Positions 1 to 10,699 of a stretch of 64,000 bases of DNA are shown in pieces. Location: contig JAJVDF010000168.1 of the NCBI GenBank assembly GCA_022410635.1, forward strand, positions 1,424,156 through 1,488,155, in the 5' to 3' direction. Position 1 is the first letter of the stretch. Each line of letters opens with the position of its first letter. The notes beneath the pieces are model-generated. The model saw nothing but the letters and a program-made list of their open reading frames with translations. It was not told where the DNA came from and did no database searches. This DNA is from Tretioscincus oriximinensis (Eukaryota; Chordata; Lepidosauria; Squamata; Gymnophthalmidae). A program made the translations under genes and the position numbers.

Positions 1-321
1 AGGGTCATCGGCCTGTGGAATTTACTTCCTGAAGAGGTAGTGGTAGCTAACAGCTTGGATAGTTTCAAGACAGGACTAGACAGGTTTATGGACACCAAGG
101 GTATAAATGGATACTAGGATGGATGTCTGGATGTTGCCTCNGGGATGGAGCCACAGGCAGGACTCCTGAAATACCATTTGCAGGGAGTCATGAACAGGTG
201 CATATTTTGCTTTCCTCTGTTTGGACTGCCCAGGTGCATCTGGTGGGCCTCTCTGTGAGACAGAATGCTGGACTTGATGGGCTGTGGCCTGATCCAGTAT
301 GGCTCTTCTTATGTTCTTATG
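1..321 (+). mobile_element. CR1 LINE, 3' end (truncated by window edge)
   Basis: The first ~115 bases encode the tail of CR1 ORF2 (translation includes LWNLLPEEVVVANSLDSF and ends GINGY-stop). The 3' UTR follows and closes with two copies of the octamer TTCTTATG at 306-321, the short tandem tail typical of CR1. It is nearly the same sequence as the 3' end of the copy at 10700-12747, so both belong to one subfamily. One base is unresolved (141). Confidence 0.9.
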
Positions 322-2064
322 GAAGGAGGCACATTCAAGCACTTACCAGTGTCTCTCTCAGTCTGCAAATTGAATGTCAATGCAAAATGGCACTTCTAAG
401 GAAACTGAGAGAGAGACTGTAGCCCCTCCTAGGCAGCCCCCCATTGGTTCAGGGATTGGCGACCCCTTTTGCCAACTAATACATAAGACAGAGTAAGAAA
501 ATTAATGTGTGGATGCAGCCTGGATTTAGCAAGGTAAATTGATACATAGCCAGAGCCTTCTTTCCAATATCAATGTGAGATTGCGTGGTAACACAATTAT
601 CAAATACGCATCATCTTCATCTTCTTCAGTGTTGCTTCCAGAGTGCTGGCTTGCTTCTGGTGGGCCAAGGGATAGTATAAGATTAGACTAACCAGATTTT
701 CTGAGTCCCAAACTGGGGTAATTAATATTCATGCTATAATATTCATGAATATGCAAATCACCCACCAACATGCATACCCCTCAGAAATCTGTGAGGAATG
801 TGAGAATTTTTTGAAGTGTGTGAGAATTTTTGAAGTGTGTGAGAAATTTGCAATAGAGGGTGCCTTCAGGAGGAGGGCCCAGTTGCCAGAGCCCCCTAGA
901 GGTGGTGCAGTGAATTTCTTTGGGAAAAATATTTTCTTTTTCCTCAGAACAAAATTGGAAATTGCCCCCCCCCCAGAAGGGCAGGGTAGACATCCCCAAA
1001 CTGGGTGGGGTCATCTGGTCAGCCTATTAAAATTAAATGCAGAGACTTGTACAAAAAACTCATACGGGGGGGGGGGATTTCTCACAAGGCTTAGCCCCAC
1101 CCATTCTTTTATTTTTGGCCTCACCTCACCCTTTTTGGCCACATGACTTTCAGCTCTGCCCATTATTAAGAATCAGGAAACTGAAAATGACAGCAGTGAT
1201 GGGCAGGACACTGAACGTCCTGTGGCCAAAAGGAGCAGGGCAGGGAGCAAGCCTGGACACAAAAGGCAGTGGGNAATTTGGAATTTCTTCCTCNTATGGA
1301 AGGCTCAAATATGGAACAGTTTTCCATGTCTGGGTTTCTTCAGATGATGAATCCTCCCCAATGTCAAGGGCGGGCATGCGCACCACCCTTGGAACCATGC
1401 TCATATCTAACTGCTACCTTATTTCTTCCTTAATGTCAAAGTCAATTTAAAAGTCTACATCCTTTGCTCTAAAAATATATACGGTCACCTCTGACCCCTA
1501 AAAGAAGTATATATGCAGATTAAGAAACACACAGGGGACAACCTAGTTACAAGGAAAGGATTAGGTGGTTTTNTTCTTCTCATAGGTTATTAAAAGAAGG
1601 CGGCCGAGACTCCAGAGGGTGCAAAAAAAAATTAAACATCTTTTGAAGGAAACTTGTAAAAGCATCTGGTTAAGGCCGCAGCCCAAGAATCCTAGCTATG
1701 TTATGTCAGAATATTTAATTACAAGCTGCTGTTTAATCAATGGAACTATATGGCCGAGGCAGGAAGCAGAGCAAGACTGTGAAAATAAGAGTCCAATTGC
1801 TGTTATGAAAGCCGAAGCCTCTGCGAATATGGCCGTGTGTATGGGGTACAAGGTTACAAGGAAGCATTCAAGGGATTGCATTCCCTGGCCACAAACCAGG
1901 GAGCACTTAATACCAGTGATTTATTTCTAAAATCTGGGGCTTCAGTCCCGAAATCTGCCCAATTGTGGCACTTTCTTGACATTGACTGTTTATGCACTTA
2001 CTGGGGTGGACCTATTCCCGTAAATCCAAATGGGCAGATCTGTAGCGACACATATGTGTCAGGA
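322..2064. other. Upstream intergenic DNA, no gene recognised
   Basis: No recognisable protein family or RNA gene. The region has G-runs near 1067-1077, a C-run near 965-973 and scattered unresolved bases. The stretch about 1620-1900 is free of recognisable repeats and reads as balanced unique sequence, so it could be a conserved non-coding element. That is only a guess from composition. Confidence 0.4.
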
Positions 2065-2490
2065 CACAAGAACATGAGAAGAGCTCTGCTGAACATAAGT
2101 GCAAGAATAATAAGCCAGAGTCCATCTAGTCCAGTAATCTGGTTCACCCAGTGGCCCAGCACCTGAGCAGCCTTAAGCAGAAGGCAAAATTCTCACCTGT
2201 TCTCAACTCCCTGCAAATGGTACTTCAGGAATCCTGCCTGTTGCTCCATCCCAGAGGTGTATCAAGAGATCCGTCTTAGTGGCTCATATGTCCCTTTCTC
2301 CATTTTTATTGTGTTTTACTGATAGAGTTTCTGCCCATCATTTTCAAGGTGTTGCATGATAGAAAAAGTAGTTTTTTNCCCTCTATTCGTCTTACCCTCC
2401 CCATGCATGATCTTATACCTTTCAATCATATCACCTCTTCAATGCCGCCTTTCAAGGCTGAACACATCTAGATGTTGCAGCCTGGTTTAA
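2065..2490 (-). mobile_element. CR1 LINE 3' fragment, antisense
   Basis: The + strand begins with the complement of the CR1 3' tail (ACAAGAACATGAGAAGAGC..., GTCCATCTAGTCCAG) and runs back through the 3' UTR to complement of coding sequence (TGCCGCCTTTCAAGGCTGAA). Between the two parts some 150 bases of the usual copy are missing or scrambled, so it is internally deleted. Confidence 0.8.
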
Positions 2491-2641
2491 AAAAAGGGTG
2501 GAGCATTAAGTAGGGTGGGTCACATTAGAAGTCAAGCAGCGCATGCTTCAACATTAGACATGATATTGAATAATATGATAGAAGCCACTTTGCTGTCAGT
2601 CAGCGCTGGCAAGGCCATTCTTTAGTGGCTTGAACAAAGAG

Positions 2642-3045
2642 CACAAGAACATGTGAAGCCCTGATGAATCAGGCCACAGCCAAGCTCACACAGGGATCCA
2701 TCACTTGTGCCTGGGCACCTTCAAAGGAGATGTAGGCAAACGCTATCCTAGAGGGTGTTTCAGGAATCCTACCTATTGCTCCAATCTGGAAGCAATACCA
2801 ACACATGCATATTACCAGCTATTGTTATACCTGCCCTCTATGAATTTGTGTAATCCTGCTTTAAAGCACTTCTGGACATAAATCCCACAGACCAATGACC
2901 CTCTGGGTGGAAAATACTTCCCTTGTCTCCCTCTCTTGCCCATCAGTTTCATGGAGTGTCCCCTGGGTCTAGAGAAAATAATTATCCATCCCATGCATGA
3001 TTTCTTACACTTCAGTCATGTTACCTCTTACTGCTTGCCATTTAG
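2642..3045 (-). mobile_element. CR1 LINE 3' fragment, antisense, diverged
   Basis: Same order of blocks as other antisense copies: tail complement (CACAAGAACATGTGAAGCC), 3' UTR (CAGGAATCCTACCTATTGCTCC), then the coding complement containing GACCCTCTGGGTGGAAAATA and CATGCATGATTTCTTACAC. More diverged than the 24.4-kb copy. Confidence 0.8.
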
Positions 3046-3740
3046 TTCCGAATTGGCTTTGTGGCTGAAGGAAAAGCAAGAGGCTTTCAAAGTGATATAA
3101 AGAAGATTCAAAGGTGAGTTTGCTACATTATTTGAAAGTACAGGCCTCTTGTGACCAACTGCTTCATTTGGATTAAGCAACACCAACGTAATCTGCTCTA
3201 CCATTAATCTAATTTAGAGGTTTTAGCACAGATCTGATCTGGATTAGCACTAGACCTATGCAGACAATATGGCCCAACTGGGAGACTCTCGATGGCAAAT
3301 GAACACTCAGACAAGTGATTTCAAGCTCTGAAAGTAATTTAGTGCAGCTCTTGAGAGACTCTGAGTTAGTCTTCTAGCCAATCACTGCATTCCTATTTTC
3401 CCGCTCAAAATGCTGTTCAGAGGTTGGTCATATTTGAGCATAAGTGGTTTCCCTCCAAAACTCATTTGAGCATAAGAGGTTTTCCTCCAAAACGCACCAC
3501 CAGTTTTATCTGTACAAAAGATATAATACTATATACAAACATATATACGTCATATATCTATGACACGAACAAGCTCTCTAAACTGAGTAGTAAGTATACA
3601 GGGCCGAAATACAGAGACAGTGTTATAACTCTCTTTTAACAACAACAACAACAACAAGAACAGCAAAACCTTTCACTCAGTTGCAAATCTCAGGGAAAAT
3701 GGATACAGAACTGCATCTTTTTTGTGGTTTTCCCAATTTT

Positions 3741-3978
3741 TTGATTTGCTATATTAAGAATCAGGGCATTTTAAAGTTGAAGAAGTGGTAACCATCCTGA
3801 GATTACTAATTCCATTAGAATTTCTATATTAAGAATTAAAGTAATTTAAAGTTGGAGAAGTGGTAACATCTTGAGATTACTAGTTCCATTAGAATTGCTA
3901 CATTAAGAATTAAGGCACTTTAAAGTTGAAGGACTGGCAATTGTCTTGAGATTATCAATCCCATTAGATTTGCTGCTC
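3741..3978. repeat. Tandem repeat, ~74-bp unit, three copies
   Basis: Three consecutive units begin GATTTGCTATATTAAG (3743), GAATTTCTATATTAAG (3818) and GAATTGCTACATTAAG (3892). Each continues with a TTTAAAGTTGRAG-type block and a CTTGAGATTACTA-type block. A partial fourth unit starts at 3966. Units differ by scattered substitutions, so the array is not recent. Confidence 0.8.
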
Positions 3979-6039
3979 TGGAATAAAGACATAACTACAC
4001 CATGTTTGCAAATTATGTAAATAATAGAATGGGAGAAGTGTGGGACTGAAGAAGAGGGTCCATATGACTCATATGTAGACATTGGTCACAGACATGTTCC
4101 TGTGCTAAGATCCCATGGGCCTTTTGAAAGTTCCACTTCCCTCGGAGTTGCAAGGAGCAAGGGTAGAAGAGAGACCCTTTCTAGGATGGCCCTCAGACTT
4201 TTATGTTAAGCCTTTGTCAGTTCATCTTCAGTCTCAAAAAACGAGGTTTAGGCCAGGAAAAACAACAAAGCAGACTAAGCCCCATTCTTCAGGTCCAAAT
4301 ATAAATAGAAAATGATCTAAAAATCTAGCAATGGTTTTACATCTATTTTATAGATTTTGTATTTTTAATGCTATGACTGTAGGGTCTTTGGGCAAAGAAC
4401 AAAATATACATTCTTAATTTTTTTTAAAACTGGTGAAAAAGACCACTGAACTGCTGCTAAAACATATCACTCCGACCTGTTGCTGGAGTATGTGACAATT
4501 TAAATGCAAGTAGCATGATTGATCAGCACAAATATGGCTTTGATGCTGTTTGTGCCACTGCAGGGTATCAGATAATCCCTGATCTGGTACAAGAATGCTG
4601 CCCGAGTGCTCAGAGGATGACACATTCTGCCCACTCCTGTGTCTTCCAAAATCCGTCCGCCTATCCTTTTCACAAAGCTGCCTAATGATGACCATTAGTT
4701 CTTTAACTGTAAGAGTTTGGGAGAAAAAATGTCATTTCTCGGGAGCCAATTGAACATTTCAGTTCTTGATGTTTCATGGAAACCGGGTTGCTATTTATAT
4801 GGTACTTTTCATCCCAGCTGTTGGTTTATGTTTGAATGTAGCATGGTGTGAAAATTCCAGCAGATAAGCGTGAACTCTACGGGGACATGTATTCTTTCTT
4901 CTCCTTTATATTCGGAACATTTATCTGCCTCCCATGGTTCCTTGGGAAAGCAGGACCTGAAGGGAGAACAATATCTTCAAATGGAACAAAAATCAACAAG
5001 CAAATATGATACAAGGCAAAGAAAAAGGTGCCACTTGGAAAGCTTATTTTTTAAAATTTACAACCAGTATTGAAGAGTGACGGTAGTGGTGGAAGGCTCA
5101 CAAGTGAAAGTTGATCTCCTCTGCAGTGGACATGATGGGATACAAGTAGACACAAACAAATAAAATTGGCAAACCATGTGACATAGGGAAGATTCTGGCT
5201 GTTACTCCAACCTTTTTGTAATTTATTCCTTTGTCTTTTTCAGTTGACCACTTTGACCTCCCAGCTAAATTATAACCCAGTTTCAGTCTAAACCTTACGT
5301 GTGCATTTCGCTCAGCTTCAGTCCATATTAAGGCTGCAGGCGCACAAGGTTTCTCTACCAGGATGTTAGCATCATCATGATTGTTCTGCCCCATGTGTGA
5401 ACGGAGGCTGGAAGCCTTCCTTGCAGAGTCCCTAATGGGATTACCAGGGTACCACGAGAAGATGTTATTACAAGACAATGGGAATCCATACTCATGCTCC
5501 GTATTTACTTCTGGTTACCCATCCTGTCCGTTCCACGTGGATTTAAAGGTTTTCTGATGTTCTGTTTGCAAGGGTATGGATGCATGGACTTGTGATTGGT
5601 TTATTTCAGAACTTAACACCATTTTTAATACATCGTGTGATGGAGGCCTTAGAACGAGAGAGCACATCAACAAAGCGGCAAGCGGTTTTCTTTTGGCATT
5701 CTCTATCTCAAAACCCCCACTTCCAGTTAGGATAACGTGGAAAGAAAACTATCATTCATTTTGCTGCTACATATTTCCACTCAGAATGTGGATTAAAGCT
5801 GGATTAAAACTTAGGCTTCATCCACACATGGACCATGTTACTACAAATAGACCATTCAAAACTTTGTATTGTTTGGATCGGAAATTAAATGGTATTCTCA
5901 GGCTGCTTTGCATATGTCCTGCTCACATCTCTGGTAACATATTAACTGCTGCTGCTTGTCCAGGAGTTGCCCCAAACTGCTTATCATATTGGTGTGTTGT
6001 GAGGAAAAAAGGAGCAGAAGTAGTTGGTTCTTATATCTC
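3979..6039. other. Intergenic DNA, no gene recognised
   Basis: No protein family recognised on either strand. Two longer open frames exist, 5098-5478 on the - strand (126 codons) and 5576-6055 on the + strand (159 codons). Neither has a domain, splice context or repeat identity that I recognise, and the second runs into the SINE starting at 6040. Confidence 0.4.
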
Positions 6040-6260
6040 ACCTTTCTCAACCTGAAGAGAATCAAGAACACCTTACAAAACCTTTTGTTCTTCTCTTCAC
6101 AATAGGCATCTTGTGAAGCAGGTGGGGCTGAGAAAACTCTAAAGAACTGTGACTAGCCCAAGGTCACCCAGCTGGCTTCTTGGAGGAGCGTAGAATCAAA
6201 TCGGTTGGGAGACTTTCAGATAAGAGTCTGACACTTTAAGCACTAGACCGGACTGTCTGG
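6040..6260 (-). mobile_element. Sauria-type SINE, antisense
   Basis: Read on the - strand it has a tRNA-derived head (AGTGCTTAAAGTGTCAGACTC), a degenerate B-box-like region, then the diagnostic body GCCAGCTGGGTGACCTTGGG and CTCAGCCCCACCTGCTTCAC. Several substitutions in the pol III boxes argue it is old and inactive. Confidence 0.8.
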
Positions 6261-6464
6261 TCACACCCAGAGTGGGCATGTCTATGTACCCAGTCCCAAA
6301 AGCTCTCTGTTGATGGAAGGACTAGCTGCACTAAACTGAAGCTCCTCCTACAAGTTGTTCCATCATAGATATCCAGGTACAATCAGACCTGCCCTGGAAG
6401 TCTTCAAGGCATAAATAATTCCAATACTCATATTCGGGGTCAAAATTTGGGGCATACCAACCTG

Positions 6465-6623
6465 GCCAAGATCAAAACCTTTCAAGCTAAACAGCTTCAC
6501 ATCCTCTTAGGCCTCTCTAGAACAACATTGACTGCTGCAGTAAGGGCAGAGTTGGGATTGCTCCCGCTAAAAGCTCTAACAAGACAATTACTGGTAAAAA
6601 ATAAACCAGATAAGTCCCAATAG
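6465..6623 (+). pseudogene. LINE ORF2 C-terminal fragment
   Basis: A 52-codon stretch contains LLGLSRTTLTAAVRAELGLLP, a pattern I associate with the C-terminal, post-reverse-transcriptase part of non-LTR retrotransposon ORF2 proteins, and ends at a TAG. The sequence beyond, to about 7190, may be further decayed LINE but I cannot frame it. The exact clade is not determined; this is recognition of a pattern, not an alignment. Confidence 0.4.
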
Positions 6624-7192
6624 GCTCCCCCGTTGATGTCTACAGGAACAAGCCCAGCACCAACATAAGCCATCATAGGCAATGAGTCTAAATAACCAGA
6701 TAACTAACATCGGCCTTTCTTTACAATTTTTGAATGACTTAGGACCCAGGGCAAAACAAGTTCTTATGTAACATACCTGATATTTATTTTCAGTTGGACC
6801 TAGCAAACATAGCTTAGTCAACTGCTACAAAATTCTTAGCTTCTCAATAATTGAATACTCCTGAAAACTACTTGACTATTCCAATTCCGCTACCCTTAAG
6901 AAGAATCTGCACAAAGGGCAAGGTTTGAACAACTCGGCATTATGATGCAAACTGTCCGCTACTGCAATATTCCAAGAAGAGAGAGACTCAGTGTTTGGGT
7001 GAAGCAAGTTGNGGAAGATATTGAACATTTTTGTTTTCCCAGCTTATACCGAACTCTATCTACACCCAATACTAACCAACTTAAGGCCCGCTGACAGAAA
7101 TGACTTTGTGTCCTGCAAGGACAAGAAAGATCCATCATAATTGGAGTAAGCCTTTTCATCCTGAAAGCTATCACGTAAAGAGCTGATTTCCT

Positions 7193-7386
7193 ACATAAGA
7201 ACATAAGAAGAGCCATACTGGATCAGGCCACAGCCCATCAAGTCCAGCATTCTGTGTCACACAGAGGCCCACCAGATGCACCTGGGCAGTCCAAACAGAG
7301 GAAAGCAAAATATGCTGCTCCTGTTCGTGACTCCCTGCAAATGGTATTTCAGGAGTCCTGCCTGTTGCTCCATCCCGGAGGCGACA
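7193..7386 (-). mobile_element. CR1 LINE 3' end, antisense
   Basis: Starts with two complementary octamers (ACATAAGAACATAAGAAGAG), then the full 3' UTR complement through GTCCTGCCTGTTGCTCCATC. Closely matches the copies at 1-321 and 10700-12747, so same young subfamily. Only about 190 bases long: strongly 5'-truncated. Confidence 0.88.
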
Positions 7387-9581
7387 GGAATTGGGAAAAT
7401 ATGATTTTGCCTGTAAATAGAGATACTGCTACTCATCTCAGGGTTGTTGTTTTTTTTGCTTTTTTTTGCTTATATTTAGGGCTGCGATAATCAAAGCACA
7501 CAAAACCGGGACACACAGACACATGGGTGCACGCACACATCTTTCCTTTGCACTCAGCACAGAAGACGAGGCGCGAAACCCCGCCTCCTGCAAGAAGAGC
7601 AGCTACGGCACATTCCAAGGATCTTTCCAGGACCCAGGAAGCTTTTGGAACGCAGCCGACCTGCTCCTGCATCCATCAGAAGCCCCACCCGTCCTACAAT
7701 TCCCCCTTTGCATTGGGGGCATTTACAAATCTGGGATTTTTACTTAAGTTTACTAAAAACAGGAGAGACAATATTCTTGGCTCCAAATCAGGGATATTCC
7801 TGGCTTTACAGTATGGCACCCTAACGGGGGTTCGCTTTCCACGTTATTCGATGCCTAACGGAGATCAAAGGCAGCTTGGTCCGCAGTAGGTAGACATGTG
7901 TAACAGGAATCACACGGGCAACCCGACTTGGATCAAGAAGCAATTTCAAGAAGTCCACAGGTTATGGAGTCCTCCAGAATGCCCTCGTGTTCAANCTTTT
8001 ATTGACCCAAATCAGAAGGCGTGTATCAAAGATTATGATGTCAAGAAAGGGGTGGGTAGATCCCACGTGGGTCAGGTGTGACACCTGTGTGANGTGTTTN
8101 TCTCCTCCCCAAGGAGGTGCAGCCTGGTCAGGAAACTCCAAATATGGTAAACAGGATGGACCCTCGGTTGCCACTAATTGCTTATGCATTATCTTAATTA
8201 CTGGAACCCAGTGACTCACCCTTAGGAGAAGTGGTTTTAACGATCTTAAATGGTTTACCTCCAGGCCACTATCAGGCTAATGGGTCAGCCCAGGTGCACA
8301 GCCTGGTTAAACAAAGATTGTGCCTTTGCCTTAATGGGTGCCAATTTAATCTATTCAGTCTGGCAAGGCTTCATGAATGAGATATGCCTTGGGGGCAGGA
8401 AGAGAGGATTTGGCCTCTTCTGTTTACTCCTGGNCTGGGTTGACCAGAGATTTTTGCAAAATTTCCATATAGGCCTGCTTTGGCTCACAGGGGTCAATCC
8501 AAGTTCATTTTAATATTAATCTATATATTGCCAATAATATATGCTATATTACTGATTTCCACAGCACCCCTACCTGTATTGAAATGGTCATAAGACTAGT
8601 CAAATAAAGTTGTTTCTTCTTCTTCTTCTTCTCCTTCTCCTCCTTCACTAAACTGTGGCCCTTCAGTCCCAAACATTTGAATTTAGGGCTGGGATGGAGG
8701 AACAACCTTGCACAAAACTGTTGAAGACTACTAGTAAGCTTCTGTAGATGACAGATACCTGGATGGATCTGGAAGTAAGGCAATTTCCTATGTTCCTAAG
8801 AGTAGGCTTATTCTGGAAGGAAGTACAAATATTTCTCTTGCATTTAAGAGCTGAAGCAAACGAAAAGCTGCACACGTAACCGCTGGCTCTGAGCAAATTT
8901 ACAATCGATGCTTAGAAGTGTTTTGAAAGAGTTTCTTTTCCTTATTATCCATAACATCAATCCAGCAACTGTATCCTCTGCCTGCATCCCAACATTCTTT
9001 TACAAGCAGTGTCTGATCTAATATTATGTACTTTGGACACAAGTCTTGGAAAAGCAAATACTCCCAAGGTAACAGTGTTGAGAAACACTTCTTAAAGAAG
9101 AGTTTATGCAGGCTCGGGATTTGCCAAATTTGTTGAATTGGGGAAGCCAGCAGAGTGGGCTGTGCTCACATGTCCACGGAGGATGTCTTTGGGTCTCATC
9201 AGAGAAGCAACAGGGGGTGGGATGTTATATGAGGTCAGTTCTATAGAAGGAAGTTCCTTCTTCTAGCTATGTAGCTACACAGAGAAGGAAAATGCAATCT
9301 TAATAGTCAAGGATCCTGCTGGAACTCCCTACTGTGGCTAATTATCACATCAGTTTTGGTCCTCTAGTTCCAACAGAGTTCCTGCTTCTAGAAGTGAAGA
9401 TATGCTGAAGCTGTGGTGAGGTCTGCTACTATGGATGCTTCTGCTCTGCCCTGGAACCTCCAGACTTGGCTCCCTATCTCTTTTAGGTTCTCCTTTAACT
9501 GAATCTGGACTGCTTCTACCTGAAGAGTGGGAATGAAATACTGCAGCTATTCTATGATTTTTTAAAAAAGTTTAATCATTA
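7387..9581. other. Intergenic DNA, no gene recognised
   Basis: Nothing recognised with confidence. The stretch 8520-8612 (ending CAAATAAAGTTGTTTC) followed by a TTC-rich run resembles the 3' tail of a LINE. Frames such as 7466-7747 and 7527-7889 show no known domain. Confidence 0.35.
8613..8646. repeat. (TTC)n / (TCC)n microsatellite
   Basis: A run of TTC units grading into CTTCTCC units, directly after an AATAAAG motif. This could be the simple-sequence tail of a retroelement. Confidence 0.75.
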
Positions 9582-10543
9582 TACGAGGTGTGTTCAAAAA
9601 GTATTGAATCTTTGGTCGGCTTTTATATATTTATTGATTTGTAGGTCCAAAACTTTAATCCCCTTCAAAGTAGTCTCCTTGGTGATGCACACACTTCTCC
9701 CAGCGCTTCTGCCATTTTTGGAAACACGCCTGGAACGCAGTTCTTGGAAGGTTGTTCAGCCGGTCTGTNGCATTCNGCATGATGTCTTCNCTTGATTCAA
9801 ATCGGGTCCCTTTCAGCGTCATTTTCAGCTTGGGAAATAGCCAAAAGTCACACGGAGCCATGTCAGGTGAGTATGGGGCCTGACGAACCACAGGAATGTT
9901 GTGTTTGGCTAAGAAAGCATGTCCTGTGCGATGTCCAGGTGGCATTGCTTCTGCTCCATTGTTAGCAGCTTCGGTACGAATTTGGCGGACACTCTCCTCA
10001 TGTTCAAATCCTCGGTCAAAATTGAATGTACCGAACCAATGCTTACTCCCAAGTCCGTTGCAATTTCTCGGACTGTGATACAACGATCCTGCATGATCAC
10101 AGTCCGCACTTGCTCAATAACATTGTCATTTCGGCTTGTGGAGGGTCTGCCTGAACGTGGTTCGCTNTCCACTGATGTGCGGCCATTTTTGAAGNGGTTG
10201 TACCACTCCTTTATCCGTGNGGTGCTCATGGCATCGTCCCCGAAAGCTTGTTCAATCTTGCGAATGGTTTCCACTTGAGTATCGCCAAGATTGTAGNAAA
10301 ATTTGATGCAATATCGCTGCTCAAGTTTTTCTGTCATTTTACAGAAACTGAAATCCGACGGCCGCTCTCTACATGTCTTCACACATTGGCCAACTGGCAG
10401 CAACTGACGTGATCTGCGGGCGGGAAAAAATTCACGGCTGCGCATGAATGTCCCCTCCACATCTCCACCAAAGGGAATCTCCCGCGCTTCATTGGTTTAC
10501 GCGGGAAAATTTAAGGTTCGATACTTTTTGAACACACCTTGTA
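9582..10543 (-). mobile_element. mariner DNA transposon, internally deleted
   Basis: The left end TACGAGGTGTGTTCAAAAAG is mirrored at the right end (complement TACAAGGTGTGTTCAAAAAG). The first and last TA match the mariner TA target-site duplication, leaving an element of about 958 bp. Full-length mariners are about 1.3 kb. The transposase lies on the - strand and has lost its central part. Several unresolved bases fall inside. Confidence 0.93.
9655..10337 (-). pseudogene. mariner transposase, central catalytic region deleted
   Basis: The frame starts at ATG 10337 (MTEKLEQRYCIKF...), with the N-terminal paired helix-turn-helix region: QVETIRKIEQAFGDDAM, EWYN.FKNGRTSV, then SGRPSTSR and the second HTH ITVREIATDLGVSIGSVHSI. 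Around 9909-9925 the frame stops at LDIAQDM. A second frame then carries the C-terminal part, HNIPVVRQAPYSPDMAPCDF, and ends KWQKRWEKCVHHQGDYFEGD-stop at 9655. The blocks that normally lie between, holding the first two catalytic aspartates (around GDESW and HDNA in this family), are absent; only the third catalytic-region motif remains. The product cannot be an active transposase. Established family knowledge: mariner transposases use a DD34D triad. The junction of frames coincides with the deletion. Confidence 0.9.
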
Positions 10544-10619
10544 AATCCCCAGAAGTAACAGATCAGGCAGACAAAATTAACTTTTCCATTTTAGACTTGG
10601 TAGGGTATTAGTAGCAATT

Positions 10620-10690
10620 AGAGATAGTTTGGAGAAGTGGTTAACGTGTTGGACTCTTTATCTGGTAGTATCCTGGCTCGATTCAGAGAA
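10620..10690 (+). mobile_element. SINE head fragment (tRNA-derived)
   Basis: AGTTTGGAGAAGTGGTTAACGTGTTGG resembles the A-box region of the Sauria SINE, and GGCTCGATTC resembles its B box. The SINE body is missing; the sequence passes straight into CR1 from about 10700. Confidence 0.55.
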
Positions 10691-10699
10691 AGAAAATTT

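Noticed and set aside
3741..3978. CRISPR array
   Set aside because: The repeats are directly adjacent without spacers, and this is vertebrate nuclear DNA.
5576..6055. 159-codon + strand frame as a possible gene
   Set aside because: No recognisable domain, no splice or promoter context, and its end is antisense SINE sequence.
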